Positions 24,480 through 34,676 are shown, counted from the stretch's first letter. The stretch: 64,000 bases of DNA from Deefgea piscis (GCF_013284055.1 NZ_CP054143.1:1-64000), one strand, 5' to 3'. Numbers and translations are program-made. Notes: generated from the letters alone by a model not told the origin.

Positions 24480-25691
24480 ATGTACCTCATTAATACCGGC
24501 GATACCGCCTTTATCATTTTATGTACGGCGATGGTGTGCCTGATGACGCCAGGGCTGGCCATGTTTTATGGCGGGCTAACTCGCAGCCGCAGCATGCTGT
24601 CGATCATGATGCAAAATTTCATCTCCATGGGGGTGATTTCGATTGTGTGGATTTTTGGCGGTTTTAGTTTGGCCTTTGGTCCCGATGTCGGCGGTGTGAT
24701 TGGCGATTTAACTTACTTTGGCTTTAGCGGCATTGGCGGCATGCCTCACCCGCATTACGCGCCATCGATTCCGTTTATTATGTTTTTTGCCTATCAAATG
24801 ATGTTTGCCATCATCACGCCAGCACTAATTACTGGCGCGTTTGCCGAGCGCTTTGATTTTAAGGCGTATCTCAAATTTATCGTGCTGTGGATGCTCTTGG
24901 TGTATATCCCCGTGGCGCACTGGATTTGGGGTGGTGGCTTTTTGGCCAAACTCGGCGTCATCGACTTTGCAGGCGGGATTGTGGTGCATACCTCAGCTGG
25001 CTTTGCCGCCTTGGCCACAGTGATGTTTTTGGGGCAGCGCGATATTGCGCCCGATGACCAGCCTGAAGCCAGCAGCTTACCGCTGGTGGCCGTGGGTGCG
25101 GGTTTATTGTGGTTTGGCTGGTTTGGCTTTAATGCCGGTGGCGCGTATGCCGCCAATGCCTTGGCTGCGTATGCCTTTGTCAACACGGCAGTAGCCGGCG
25201 CGGTAGCGATGGTGGTTTGGCTCATGCTCGCTTGGCGCTTTGAAGACAAACCGAGTTTTTCTGGCGTTTTAGTCGGTGGCGTCGCCGGTTTAGCCACCAT
25301 TACGCCAACAGCAGGCTATGTCGAGCCTTGGGCGGCAGTATTGATTGGCGCGATTGGTGCCACGGCATGCTACTTTGCTAAGACCTTGCAATCGCGCTTT
25401 AAATACGACGACGCACTCGAAGTCTTTCGCGCGCACGGTGTGGGCGGTGTGACGGGGTCACTGTTGGTGGGGATTTTAGCCAACCACGCGATTGACGACG
25501 TGAGCGGCGGCTTGCATCAATTCATTATTCAATTGATTGCCGTGGTGTTAGTGGCGGTGTATTCCTTTGCCATTACTTGGGTGATTATGAAATTAATCCA
25601 CAAACCACGCGTGAGCGTAGCCGAGGAAGAAGAAGGCCTCGACGAAGCCTTACACGGCGAGCGGGCGTATTTTTTTGATAAAGACAACTAA
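24480..25691 (+). CDS. amt: Ammonium transporter
   Basis: 403 residues, eleven predicted membrane helices. Conducts ammonium across the inner membrane. Family hallmarks: GDTAFIILCTAMVCLMTPGLAMFYGGL at the start, DFAGGIVVHTSAGFAAL with the first pore His, FGWFGFNAGGAYA, and FRAHGVGGVTGSLLVGI with the second pore His. The cytoplasmic tail is short and acidic. No glnK lies next to it, unlike the common amtB-glnK pair. The start is supported by AGGAGAGCAGC. Confidence 0.92.
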   Translation: MYLINTGDTAFIILCTAMVCLMTPGLAMFYGGLTRSRSMLSIMMQNFISMGVISIVWIFGGFSLAFGPDVGGVIGDLTYFGFSGIGGMPHPHYAPSIPFIMFFAYQMMFAIITPALITGAFAERFDFKAYLKFIVLWMLLVYIPVAHWIWGGGFLAKLGVIDFAGGIVVHTSAGFAALATVMFLGQRDIAPDDQPEASSLPLVAVGAGLLWFGWFGFNAGGAYAANALAAYAFVNTAVAGAVAMVVWLMLAWRFEDKPSFSGVLVGGVAGLATITPTAGYVEPWAAVLIGAIGATACYFAKTLQSRFKYDDALEVFRAHGVGGVTGSLLVGILANHAIDDVSGGLHQFIIQLIAVVLVAVYSFAITWVIMKLIHKPRVSVAEEEEGLDEALHGERAYFFDKDN

Positions 25692-26289
25692 GGCGTTGAG
25701 ATTGGTTCACTGGCTGGGCGATTGAAGCAACTTCACCGGCAATGTTCAGATTTTGTGTTAATGCTGTGCCGCGCTCGTCGAGCTGGGGCTTAAAATCCCG
25801 TTCAAGCGCACCGAGTGCGAAGTGAGACAAACGGTTTTATCGTTTGGCTCACGACAATCGAGGGCATCGGGGACCGATGCGCGCTCGGGTCGCCTTTCTT
25901 TGCTTACTTTCTTTGGCGACGCAAAGAAAGTAAGTCCCCGTCGCGGATTGCGACTGTAAAACAATGTGCCGCAGGCACTTAAAAAACGATCAACACGTAA
26001 TCTAAACAACGCCACTTCACCATGGGGTATTGAGCCATGACTGAGATGATCATTAATAAACAAAGCTATACCTCATTAATATCTATTGCGCCAACGTGGT
26101 CTTGATACAGGATTGAACCGAAGTTGCCCTACCAGCCTTGAGCCGACAGCGATGTCGGCTCAATGTTTTTACTACACCGAGCGCTGTCAAAATCAAGTCA
26201 AATTGCAGTAAACTCTCCAAATAAACCCCACTAAATATCATCGCCGCCGCTGCAGCGGGCGATTTTCCCTCTCTCTAGGAGCGCTCCAA
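25692..26289. other. Repeat-rich intergenic region, no gene
   Basis: Most of it is the element at 25747-26002 (listed separately). A leftward open frame at 25758-26063 is the translation of a repeat containing a CTTTCTTTGC palindrome and is not considered a gene. The last 100 bases hold the ridA promoter and GGAGCGCTCC before its ATG. Confidence 0.6.
25747..26004. mobile_element. MITE-like element, copy 1
   Basis: Bounded by CAGATTTTGTGTTAATG (25748) and its inverted partner ATCAACACGTAATCT (25987-26003). Inside are a CTTTCTTTGC/GCAAAGAAAG palindrome (about 25896-25931) and a segment GACTGTAAAACAATGTGCCGC shared inverted with copy 2. No transposase. Related termini bound copies at 29.8 and 34.4 kb. 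Confidence 0.55.
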
Positions 26290-26673
26290 ATGAGCAAATC
26301 GATTATTCATTCCGAGCAAGCCCCCGCCGCTGTTGGCACGTATTCGCAAGCGGTAAAAGTAGGCAACACCGTGTATTTATCCGGCCAAATTGGGCTTGAT
26401 CCAGCGTCAGGCGTCTTGCTCGATGGCTTTGAAGCGCAAGCGCATCGTGTATTTCAAAATCTACGCGCGGTTTGCCAAGCGGCCGGCGGCGATTTATCCG
26501 ATATCGTCAAATTGGGCGTTTTTGTGGTGGATTTGGCCAACTTTGCCCAGCTCAATACCATTATGAGCGAATACTTTAGCGCACCTTTTCCAGCGCGCGC
26601 GGCAGTTCAAGCCGCTGCGCTACCCAAAGGCGCATTGGTTGAAGCCGATGCCGTTATGGTTTTAAGCAACTAA
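26290..26673 (+). CDS. ridA: RidA family enamine/imine deaminase
   Basis: 127 residues. Hydrolyses reactive 2-aminoacrylate-type enamines released by PLP enzymes. Signatures: [68 protein letters not shown] including the conserved Arg. The start follows GGAGCG. The CoA-binding gene follows 16 bases later. Confidence 0.93.
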   Translation: MSKSIIHSEQAPAAVGTYSQAVKVGNTVYLSGQIGLDPASGVLLDGFEAQAHRVFQNLRAVCQAAGGDLSDIVKLGVFVVDLANFAQLNTIMSEYFSAPFPARAAVQAAALPKGALVEADAVMVLSN

Positions 26674-26689
26674 AACTCAAGCTATCAAG

Positions 26690-27121
26690 ATGCCATTCCA
26701 AAACCCAACCGACGCCCAAATTAAAGCCTTGCTGCACATGACGCGCACCATTGCCGTCGTTGGGCTGTCGGACAAGCCGCAGCGCGCCAGCTATATCGTT
26801 AGCCAGCGGCTGCAAACTTGGGGTTTTGACATTATTCCGATCACCGCCAAGCCTCAGGCGCAGATTTTAGGCGCGGTGGTGTATCGACAACTCAGTGACG
26901 TCACCACGCCCATCGATTGTGTGGATGTGTTTGTGCGCAGCGAAATCGTCGGCGACGTCGTAGATCAAGCGATTGCCTTGGGCATCAAGCTGATCTGGTT
27001 GCAAAAAGGGATTGTGGATGAAGCCGCCGCCTTACGCGCCCAAGCGGCGGGGCTGTGCATCGTGATGGATCGCTGTTTAATGACCGAATATCAGCGTTTA
27101 TTTCCTGAAAGAATGCTTTAA
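26690..27121 (+). CDS. CoA-binding domain protein (YccU-like)
   Basis: 143 residues forming one Rossmann-type CoA-binding domain: TIAVVGLSDKPQRASYIVSQRL, DIIPITAK, VVYRQLSDV, VDVFVRSEIV and IKLIWLQKGIVDEAA. Related to the N-terminal part of succinyl-CoA synthetase alpha. Role in the cell is unknown. Probably co-transcribed with ridA. Confidence 0.85.
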   Translation: MPFQNPTDAQIKALLHMTRTIAVVGLSDKPQRASYIVSQRLQTWGFDIIPITAKPQAQILGAVVYRQLSDVTTPIDCVDVFVRSEIVGDVVDQAIALGIKLIWLQKGIVDEAAALRAQAAGLCIVMDRCLMTEYQRLFPERML

Positions 27122-27266
27122 AATAAGCGGCGCAACGCTTTTTAAAGCCATGCCGCCGCGGCCAGCCGCCGATTTCGCCGCATTTTTCATTATTCTATTT
27201 CAACAAGCTTGCACTGACAGGCAGGCTCAGCGTAGCCTTAGCACACCTTAAAATATCGCCAAAATC

Positions 27267-28097
27267 ATGAAACTCAACTTCAGCAAAATGCACGGCCTCG
27301 GGAATGACTTTATGGTGATCGACGGCGTGCGCCAAACCGTGGCACTCAGTCACCAACAAATTGCGCAGCTTGGTCATCGGCAATTTGGCATTGGTTTTGA
27401 TCAATTGCTGCTGGTTGAAGCCAGCACTACGCCGGGCATCGATTTTCGCTATCGCATTTTTAATTGCGATGGCTCCGAAGTCGAGCAATGCGGCAATGGT
27501 TCACGCTGCTTTGCGCGCTTTGTGGTTGAGCAAGGCTTAACCGACAAAACCGAAATCGCTGTGGAAACCGCCAAAGGCGTGATCTACCCGCGCCTTGAGC
27601 TCGATGGCAATGTCACCGTCAATATGGGCACGCCACGCTTTGCCCCCGAAGACATCCCGTTTATCGCCCCCAATGAAGCGATGATTGATCCTTTGATTGT
27701 CGATGGTCAGGTTTACGATATCTCCGTGGTGTCGATGGGCAATCCGCATGCGGTGCAAGTGGTGGAATCGGTCGATACCGCACCAGTGGCGCTGCATGGC
27801 GCTTTGATTGAAAACCACCCGCGCTTTCCACAAAAAGTGAATGCCGGCTTTATGCAGATTTTAAGCCGCAATGAAATTCGCCTACGGGTGTTTGAGCGCG
27901 CGGCGGGCGAAACGCTGGCTTGCGGCACTGGCGCCTGCGCCGCTGTCGTTGCCGGCATACGCCGTGGTTTACTCGACGCCACGGTGATTGTGCATACCCG
28001 AGGTGGCGATTTAACCATTAGCTGGGCGGGCGATACGCATCCCGTCCTGATGACCGGTCCGGCTGTGACCGTCTTTGCCGGCACGATTGAGGTTTAA
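27267..28097 (+). CDS. dapF: Diaminopimelate epimerase
   Basis: 276 residues. Converts LL- to meso-diaminopimelate for lysine and peptidoglycan. The two catalytic Cys are in [16 protein letters not shown] and [25 protein letters not shown] at the N-terminus and SMGNPHAV are also diagnostic. First gene of the dapF-DUF484-xerC operon; DUF484 begins 15 bases later. Confidence 0.97.
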   Translation: MKLNFSKMHGLGNDFMVIDGVRQTVALSHQQIAQLGHRQFGIGFDQLLLVEASTTPGIDFRYRIFNCDGSEVEQCGNGSRCFARFVVEQGLTDKTEIAVETAKGVIYPRLELDGNVTVNMGTPRFAPEDIPFIAPNEAMIDPLIVDGQVYDISVVSMGNPHAVQVVESVDTAPVALHGALIENHPRFPQKVNAGFMQILSRNEIRLRVFERAAGETLACGTGACAAVVAGIRRGLLDATVIVHTRGGDLTISWAGDTHPVLMTGPAVTVFAGTIEV

Positions 28098-28112
28098 CCT
28101 AAGGATATTGAT

Positions 28113-28826
28113 ATGCAAGCCAATGAAGTCGTACAGTGGTTACAACAAAACCCCGCTTTTTTTGACGAATTTGCCGACGCTTTAGCCGAAATCTATGTCC
28201 CGCACCATCATCGCGGTCAGGCCGTTTCATTGGCTGAGCGACAATTACTCACATTGCGCGATAAAAATCGCTTACTCGAAGCGCGCCTAGGTGAATTGCT
28301 GCAATTTGGTATCGAAAACGACCATATCTCGGACATGCTGCACCAGCTCACGGTCGATTTAATGAAAGCCGAAGACTTGCCGAGCATTATCGGCACTTTG
28401 GAATACCACCTCAAAGCCCGCTTTGCGGTGCCACATTTGGCGCTGCGCTTATGGCTGCCCAATATTGAATCCAATCTGCTGGAATTTACCCCCGTCGAGG
28501 ACAGCATTCATAAACTGGTCGACAATCTAAACTGCCCGTATTGCGGGCCGTATGTGACCGATGATGTATTAAATTGGTTTGCGCTGGAAACGGGCGATCT
28601 GAAATCTTTTGCCCAATGCGCGCTGCGCACTGGCGAGTTGCCGTTTGGGATTTTGGTGTTGGCCAGCCCTGATTCTGAGCGCTTTTATCCGGAAATGGGC
28701 ACGCTGTACTTACAACGTTTAGCCGAATTGGTTTCCGCCGTGATTCGCCGCGTGGTTCCGGCACAAGCCATACTGAACCATAGCGACACGGTAATCGCCG
28801 CCGAAGTCGAGGCCGAACTGACTTGA
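28113..28826 (+). CDS. DUF484 family protein
   Basis: 237 residues. The opening VVQWLQQNPAFFDEFADALAEIYVPH and SLAERQLLTLRDKNRLLEARL are characteristic of DUF484, followed by a GAF-like domain (about 90-220). Always found between dapF and xerC in proteobacteria; function unresolved. Its stop overlaps the xerC TTG start. Confidence 0.9.
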   Translation: MQANEVVQWLQQNPAFFDEFADALAEIYVPHHHRGQAVSLAERQLLTLRDKNRLLEARLGELLQFGIENDHISDMLHQLTVDLMKAEDLPSIIGTLEYHLKARFAVPHLALRLWLPNIESNLLEFTPVEDSIHKLVDNLNCPYCGPYVTDDVLNWFALETGDLKSFAQCALRTGELPFGILVLASPDSERFYPEMGTLYLQRLAELVSAVIRRVVPAQAILNHSDTVIAAEVEAELT

Positions 28827-29773
28827 AACCGATTCGCCGCCCGACGAACATAGCGCAGCAACACCCCGAAACGGCATCGCATTTCGCGCATTTTTTTCGC
28901 TATTTACACGGCGAAAAAGCCGCCAGCGCCCATACGCACCAAGCCTACCAGCATGATTTACAGCTATTGGCCGATAGTGTTGGCGCGCGCGATTTAGCGT
29001 CGCTCAGCCCGTTAGAGGTGCGCGGGTTTGTGCGGCAATTGGCCAGTCGCGGTTTGTCGGGGCGATCTATTGCGCGCACCTTATCGGCGTGGCGCGCTTT
29101 TTATCGGCTGATGTGCCGCGACTTTCATTGGTCGAGTAATCCAGTTGAAGGCGTCAAAGCCCCCAAGCATCGCCCAGCTTTGCCGTCGGCAATGAATGTC
29201 GATGATGTGGTGGGGTTTTTAGAGCACATGCCCGATGAAGACCAACTGGCCTCACGCGACAAAGCTATTTTTGAACTCGCGTATTCATCGGGTTTACGAG
29301 TGAGTGAGCTGGTGTCACTCAAGCTGATTGAGCTCGATCTATTGCATGGCATGGCCACGGTGACCGGTAAAGGCAATAAAACGCGGCTGGTGCCAATCGG
29401 TAAAATGGCCGTAGAAGCGATTCGCCGCTGGCTATTGATTCGCACGCAATTGGCTCACCCCAACTCACAAACCGTTTTTGTTAGCAATAAAGGCACACCG
29501 CTCACCCCACGCGCGGTGCAATTGCGGCTACGGCAGTGGCAAGAAAAACTCGGTCTGACTGAACCACTCTACCCGCACAAACTCCGCCACAGCTGCGCCA
29601 GCCATTTATTGCAATCGTCGAGTGACTTACGCGCCGTACAAGAATTACTCGGCCACGCCAGCATCGCCACCACGCAGGTTTACACGCATTTAGACTTCCA
29701 GCATTTAGCCGAAAGCTACGACAAAGCGCACCCGAGAGCCAAGATGGCGGACAAAGATACTGAGGGTATCTAG
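28823..29773 (+). CDS. xerC: Tyrosine recombinase XerC
   Basis: 316 residues starting at TTG coupled to the DUF484 stop. Acts with XerD at dif to resolve chromosome dimers. N-terminal SAM-like core-binding domain with HTHQAYQHDLQ; catalytic residues visible in SSGLRVSELVSL (Arg), TGKGNKTRLVPI (Lys), HKLRHSCASHLL (HxxR), LGHASIATTQVYTHLD (His and nucleophile Tyr). Longer N-terminus than E. coli XerC by about 15 residues. Confidence 0.95.
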   Translation: MKPIRRPTNIAQQHPETASHFAHFFRYLHGEKAASAHTHQAYQHDLQLLADSVGARDLASLSPLEVRGFVRQLASRGLSGRSIARTLSAWRAFYRLMCRDFHWSSNPVEGVKAPKHRPALPSAMNVDDVVGFLEHMPDEDQLASRDKAIFELAYSSGLRVSELVSLKLIELDLLHGMATVTGKGNKTRLVPIGKMAVEAIRRWLLIRTQLAHPNSQTVFVSNKGTPLTPRAVQLRLRQWQEKLGLTEPLYPHKLRHSCASHLLQSSSDLRAVQELLGHASIATTQVYTHLDFQHLAESYDKAHPRAKMADKDTEGI

Positions 29774-29828
29774 CTCCAAGCTAAAAAAATCTTAGCCTAC
29801 ATCGATATACATTGATTATTTAGGCAAT

Positions 29829-30099
29829 ACTCAGATTACGTGTTGATGGTTTTAAGTGCCTGCGGCAGATTGTTTTACAGTCGCAGTCCGCGACAGAGAC
29901 CCGAGCGCGCTCAGCATCAAGACCAAATCTAAATTTTGCCATTATTTTGACTGTTTTCAAATTTGTTGATCGCTTAGATCACCAGTGCTTGAGTAGATCG
30001 ACTGCAGCGCCTTCCCCCTTGATGGGGGAAGGTTGGGATGGGGGTGTTGAATTAAAATGCACTTCGTTGTATCACCCTCCACACGTAATCTAAACATCG
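29829..30099. mobile_element. MITE-like element, copy 2 (composite)
   Basis: Begins CAGATTACGTGTTGAT (29834) and ends CACGTAATCTAAACATCGCC (30080-30099), inverted. The left part repeats copy 1 in opposite orientation but lacks the CTTTCTTTGC palindrome; the right part holds CTTCCCCCTTGATGGGGGAAG and a segment shared with copy 3 (GCACTTCGTTGTATCACCCT). The rest of 29774-30105 holds nothing recognisable. Confidence 0.55.
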
Positions 30100-30105
30100 C
30101 CCCAG

Positions 30106-31671
30106 TCAGGCACTGGTATATTCAAATAAGTCATACCCCATCTGCTGCTCGATCAATTTCGCGCTGCGAATTTTAATGCTGACGCCTTCTGCGGTGAGCA
30201 GCATAAATTCACGCAGCGGGGTATAGCTACCCTTAATCGCAATAATGCGCTGCGCTTGCTGCAACACCGCAATGGCAGGCAGCAAAATCGCCACTTGATT
30301 GACGGCGCCACTTTGCATTGGCCGCATCAACACCGGTTGCGCCTTAGCGCTCATCACTTGCAAGCCCATTTCGGTCGCCCCGTCATGGCGTTGTTGCAAC
30401 CAGCGAATCGACGCCACCATCCAGCTCTGGCCGCAATTGGCACGAATCGCCACCACTTCACCGGGTTTAGCCAACTCGGTCGGCAAATCGCGCGCCAAGA
30501 TGGCATATCCGCCGGGGCTTTCATTCACCACTTGCCACGGCATCACGCGGCGCTCTAAATCACCAATCGCCGCTAATTGCTCGGCAACGTCGGCCGTGTT
30601 ATCCGCGCTCAGCGGCAAACCATCATTCAATTGCTGTACGGTGGCCTGAAACCCCAGCGCCACTTCGACCAAACTTTGCGCAGGAATCCGTTGATACAGC
30701 CGTTGCGGCGAAATACTCCATTGCCGAATCACCCGCCGCAGGATTTCTAACCACATTTGTACTTTTTGCCTATCATTGGCCAGCGGTACTTTGGCCTCAA
30801 CATTCATTTCGGCTTTATGCAGTTTTTTGGCCAGCTCAATGGTATCAATCAAAATCGACTGACCGGGCAATTGCTCAAGCGAGCGATTGCCAACAAAATG
30901 CGGCGGCTGATCCAGCTCTAACTCGACCAAGAAAAACCCGGCACTAGAATTTAATTTACTCACTGGCTGAAAGTGCGCATACATCGCATAGCCGTCGATG
31001 ATTTCAATGATTTTATCCAGCTCAGCGCCAGAAAATCGCTGCGGATCGGCCAAGGCCAGCAATAAGATTTGCTTATATAAAGTGGCAAGCGGTCGGGCCG
31101 ATTTTTCTTTGGGATTGTCGGTTTTGCGCTCATCTAAAAAGCGATTTTCCGCCGCATAACGAAATACCTGATGAATCTCGGCCCACATGCCGCTGGGCAT
31201 CGGTTGAAACAGCCGGCTGCATACTTGGTAAACCCGCCAAAAGCTATACATTACCGCTTGCAGTAGCACCGGCAGCATTTTGGACGAAGTGAAAAAAGTG
31301 AATTTTTTTTCCACTTTATCCATTAACGCCAGCTTCCAACCCAAAGCAATTTCACACCATAAATTCAACGCCAGCTGCGCCGCTTGCCGTGCGGACTCTT
31401 TCATTGGCAAGCCGGGTGAAGCATAGGCCGACTCAAAAGCGCCGGTCAGCATGTCCAGAGAGTTTTGATATTCTTGCAGTAATTTAACCCGCTCTTCGGG
31501 CTCTAACTTAATGCGATTTAATGTCGACAAAGCATCGAGCAGCATTCGTCCAGCTTCTTGCACATTGCCAACCGGCAAAGCAATCAGCCATTGCCGCAGC
31601 TGCTGCGGATTAGTTTCCACAGAGCGCGCCAATTTAGGATCAAAATCAGGTAAAGTCAGAAATAACGGCAT
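30106..31671 (-). CDS. Large protein with PilZ-like C-terminal region
   Basis: 521 residues, predicted cytoplasmic. About residues 1-350 are helical and unrecognised (WLIALPVGNVQEAGRMLLDAL...). Residues 370-480 look like a PilZ domain: ERRVMPWQVVNESPGGYAIL (Arg pair and N/DxSxxG-like motif), GEVVAIRANCGQSWMVASIRWL and EMGLQVMSAKAQPV. PilZ domains bind cyclic di-GMP. This fits the presence of diguanylate cyclases elsewhere in the window, but binding is unproven. It starts 18 bases after bioA and is likely co-transcribed. Confidence 0.55.
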   Translation of the reverse strand: MPLFLTLPDFDPKLARSVETNPQQLRQWLIALPVGNVQEAGRMLLDALSTLNRIKLEPEERVKLLQEYQNSLDMLTGAFESAYASPGLPMKESARQAAQLALNLWCEIALGWKLALMDKVEKKFTFFTSSKMLPVLLQAVMYSFWRVYQVCSRLFQPMPSGMWAEIHQVFRYAAENRFLDERKTDNPKEKSARPLATLYKQILLLALADPQRFSGAELDKIIEIIDGYAMYAHFQPVSKLNSSAGFFLVELELDQPPHFVGNRSLEQLPGQSILIDTIELAKKLHKAEMNVEAKVPLANDRQKVQMWLEILRRVIRQWSISPQRLYQRIPAQSLVEVALGFQATVQQLNDGLPLSADNTADVAEQLAAIGDLERRVMPWQVVNESPGGYAILARDLPTELAKPGEVVAIRANCGQSWMVASIRWLQQRHDGATEMGLQVMSAKAQPVLMRPMQSGAVNQVAILLPAIAVLQQAQRIIAIKGSYTPLREFMLLTAEGVSIKIRSAKLIEQQMGYDLFEYTSA

Positions 31672-31689
31672 AAACAGTAAGCTCGGTGA

Positions 31690-33021
31690 TTAGCAGCAGC
31701 GCGCCAAGGCTTTGAGCGTGCCTGCTAGCAGAAATTGAGCGTCTTCTGCCGTCATAATATACGGCGGCATAAAATAAACCGTATGACCAATCGGTCGCAA
31801 TAACAAGCCTTCTTTTAAGGCTTCAGTAAAGAAAAGCGTGGCAAATTGCGCCGGAGCGTCAGCAATTTCGAAAGCCCAAATCATGCCACAATTTCGCCAA
31901 TGCCGAACACGTGGATGCGCGGCCAGTGGTGCAAAAATGCGATTAAACTCGGCGGCCTTACGCTGATTTTGCGCAATCACGTCTTGATCGCGAAAAATCG
32001 CCAACGTCGCCAACGCGGCAGCGCAAGCCAATGGATTACCGGTATATGAATGCGAGTGCAAAAAAGCTCTGGCTGTTTCATCAGCATAAAAGGCAGTATA
32101 GACCGCATCACTACATAAAACAGCAGCTAGCGGTAAATACCCCCCAGTAATGCCTTTAGAAAGGCAAATCAAATCGGGCTTGATTTGCGCTTGCTCGCAG
32201 GCAAACATCGTACCGGTACGGCCAAAGCCAACGGCGATTTCATCGGCAATCAATAACACCTGATACTGATCACACAGCGCACGTGCTTGTTGTAAATAGA
32301 TCGGATCGTACATCGCCATGCCCGCTGCGCCTTGAATCAAAGGCTCAACAATCAAGGCGGCAATCTCGTGATGATGCGCGGCCAATACCCGGGCCAAGTC
32401 TTCAATCGCCCACAACGCCACATCGCGCGCAGTTTGCCCGGGCTGGGCTTGCCGAGCATCGGGGCTTTGCACGGCAAAATTGTCACGCACCAAGGGCGAG
32501 TAAGCTTGACGGAAAATCGGCACATCGGTCACCGATAACGCACCAATCGTTTCGCCGTGGTAGCTGTCTTGCAAATACACAAAGCGGTTTTTGGCGGGCA
32601 GTCCTAAGTTACGCCAATAATGCGCCGCCATTTTGAGGGCGATTTCGGTGGCCGACGCGCCATCCGAGCCGTAAAAAGCATGGCCCAAACCGGTCAACGC
32701 CGCCAATTGCTCAGACAACGCCACCACCGGCTCATGGGTAAAACCCGCCAGCATCACGTGCTCGAGCTGATCCATTTGCTGCGTAATCGCCGCTTTAATT
32801 TGCGGTTGATTATGACCAAATAAATTCACCCACCAACTCGATACCGCATCCAGATAACGCGTGCCATCGGCGTCATACAGCCAAACGCCATCGCCACGGG
32901 CAATGGGAATCAGCGGCAAACTTTCATGGCGTTTCATTTGGGTACAGGGATGCCAAACCGCCGCCAAACTGCGATTGAGTAACGCTTGATTGGCGTGAGG
33001 TGCAAGTGCTTGCTCAGTCAT
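31690..33021 (-). CDS. bioA: Adenosylmethionine-8-amino-7-oxononanoate aminotransferase
   Basis: 443 residues. PLP enzyme of biotin synthesis that transfers the amino group from SAM to KAPA. Signatures: AVWHPCTQMKRHE, SWWVNLFGHNQP, YGSDGASATEIALKMA, QDSYHGETIGALSV, LLIADEIAVGFGRTG, and the PLP Lys in LICLSKGITGGYLP. Full-length. Other bio genes are not in the window. Confidence 0.95.
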   Translation of the reverse strand: MTEQALAPHANQALLNRSLAAVWHPCTQMKRHESLPLIPIARGDGVWLYDADGTRYLDAVSSWWVNLFGHNQPQIKAAITQQMDQLEHVMLAGFTHEPVVALSEQLAALTGLGHAFYGSDGASATEIALKMAAHYWRNLGLPAKNRFVYLQDSYHGETIGALSVTDVPIFRQAYSPLVRDNFAVQSPDARQAQPGQTARDVALWAIEDLARVLAAHHHEIAALIVEPLIQGAAGMAMYDPIYLQQARALCDQYQVLLIADEIAVGFGRTGTMFACEQAQIKPDLICLSKGITGGYLPLAAVLCSDAVYTAFYADETARAFLHSHSYTGNPLACAAALATLAIFRDQDVIAQNQRKAAEFNRIFAPLAAHPRVRHWRNCGMIWAFEIADAPAQFATLFFTEALKEGLLLRPIGHTVYFMPPYIMTAEDAQFLLAGTLKALARCC

Positions 33022-33329
33022 AACAAAACCTAAAATTTCAATTCCAGTATTTTAACAGTATCACCCCTGCCCCGCCTTAAACGCTGTTGACCTAGCCCCA
33101 GCGCACCAAGACGATTTGCTTAGTGGCGCAAGTCAACTCAAAGCATGACTCAACGCCTTGTCGGGCCATGTCTTAAGCCTCAACCCGCACTTACGGTTTG
33201 CAAAACCCGAGTATCAACAACTTTTAAATAGTGTAATTATTCATCCCCCACGCGTGGCCAGAATGATTGACGCCACAGCGCGGCGAACTTTAGACTGAGG
33301 CACTCCTCTGTTTCACTCTGGCCTTTCTG
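33022..33329. other. Intergenic region between divergent bioA and ltaE
   Basis: About 300 bases holding both promoters. No gene, strong hairpin or repeat from the other families was recognised. Confidence 0.5.
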
Positions 33330-34358
33330 ATGAAAATTCTCGACTTACGCAGCGATACCGTCACCCACCCTACTGCTGCCATGCGTACTGCCATGGCCGA
33401 GGCCATTGTCGGTGACGACGTGTATGGCGACGACCCAACGGTGATTGCACTGGAAACGGCAGCGGCCGAGCGCCTCGGCAAAGAAGCGGCCTTATTTGTC
33501 CCGACCGGTACTTTTGGCAATCAATTGGCCATTTTGAGTTACTGCCAACCGGGCGATGAAGTCATTGTTGGCGACGATAGTCATATTGTTTGGCATGAAG
33601 TTGGCGGTGCCGCCTTGATTAGTGGCGTGCAGCTCAGAACCATCGACAGTGATTTAGGGACGATGAATGCCGAAAAAATCCGCAAAAAAATCCGCCATGG
33701 CGTGGATATTCACGAGCCTAAAACCGCGTTAATTTGCGTCGAAAATGCCCATTCCAATGGCCGGGTGATTGCGCTAGAGACCATGCAGCAAATTTGGCAA
33801 GTGGCACAAGCCGAAGGCGTGCCGGTGCATTTAGATGGCGCGCGGGTATTTAATGCCGCCAGCGCTTTACAAGTGGATGTCAAAGCCATCACCCAGTATT
33901 GCGATAGCGTGATGTGCTGCCTAAGCAAAGGCTTGGCTGCGCCAGTCGGCTCGATTTTGGCTGGCAGCCATGCGCTGATTGCCAAAGCGCGTAAAAAACG
34001 CAAATTGCTCGGCGGTGGCATGCGCCAAGTTGGTGTATTGGCCGCGCCCGGTTTATTGGCACTCAATGAAATGACTGCGCGTTTGGCGGACGATCATCGC
34101 CACGCCAAATTATTAGCCGCGCAATTGGCCAAAATTGACGGCATTGTCATCGATCTGGATTCGGTGCAAATCAATATGGTGTGGTTTAACTTTAGCCGCG
34201 AGATTGATGTCGATAAGCTAATGCAAAGCTTGGCCAATGCCAATATTAAAGCCAATCCACCGGAGCACGGCGCCATGCGTTTGGTAACGCACTGGCAAAT
34301 TGAAGAAGCCGATCTCGCTCGCGTCAGCCAAGCAATTGAGGCGGGTATTGCTCGCTAA
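33330..34358 (+). CDS. ltaE: Low-specificity L-threonine aldolase
   Basis: 342 residues. PLP enzyme cleaving L-threonine/allo-threonine to glycine and acetaldehyde. Signatures: [67 protein letters not shown] and the PLP Lys in [16 protein letters not shown]. The downstream interval contains a MITE-like element and a bidirectional terminator. Confidence 0.93.
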   Translation: MKILDLRSDTVTHPTAAMRTAMAEAIVGDDVYGDDPTVIALETAAAERLGKEAALFVPTGTFGNQLAILSYCQPGDEVIVGDDSHIVWHEVGGAALISGVQLRTIDSDLGTMNAEKIRKKIRHGVDIHEPKTALICVENAHSNGRVIALETMQQIWQVAQAEGVPVHLDGARVFNAASALQVDVKAITQYCDSVMCCLSKGLAAPVGSILAGSHALIAKARKKRKLLGGGMRQVGVLAAPGLLALNEMTARLADDHRHAKLLAAQLAKIDGIVIDLDSVQINMVWFNFSREIDVDKLMQSLANANIKANPPEHGAMRLVTHWQIEEADLARVSQAIEAGIAR

Positions 34359-34410
34359 GTCATATTAAAAAAAGATTAGATCAAGATACCCAATGGTCTG
34401 GGTCTTTTTT

Positions 34411-34609
34411 TGGATTTAGTGTTGATATTTTTAATTGCACGCGTTTGAATAGATCGACTCTAGCCCCTTCCCCCTTGATGGGGGAAGGCTGGGATGGGGG
34501 TGTTGAGCTTAAAAAAATGCACTTCGTTGTATCACCCTCACCCTAACCCTCTCCCATCAAGGGAGAGGGAATGCCGCGATACTCTGACCACAATCAGCAC
34601 TAAATCTGC
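34411..34609. mobile_element. MITE-like element, copy 3
   Basis: Bounded by GGATTTAGTGTTGAT (34412) and ATCAGCACTAAATCTG (34593-34608), an inverted pair related to the termini of copies 1 and 2. Inside are TAGATCGACT, CTTCCCCCTTGATGGGGGAAG and GCACTTCGTTGTATCACCCT shared with copy 2, plus a CCTCTCCC/GGGAGAGG pair. Confidence 0.55.
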
Positions 34610-34642
34610 ACATTGACTCGTCTGTTGACGTTTGATAGCCAT

Positions 34643-34676
34643 AAAAATGGCGCGAATCACTTCGCGCCATTTTTTT
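34643..34676. terminator. Bidirectional terminator
   Basis: AAAATGGCGCGAA-TCAC-TTCGCGCCATTTTTTT between the convergent ltaE and thioredoxin-like genes; 13-bp stem with A and T runs. Confidence 0.9.

Noticed and set aside
25758-26063. 101-codon leftward ORF with KKVSKERRPERAS pattern
   Set aside because: It is the translation of a widespread intergenic repeat within the MITE-like element.
26005-26289. Riboswitch upstream of ridA
   Set aside because: No known riboswitch core seen; the hairpin in this stretch is short and unconvincing.
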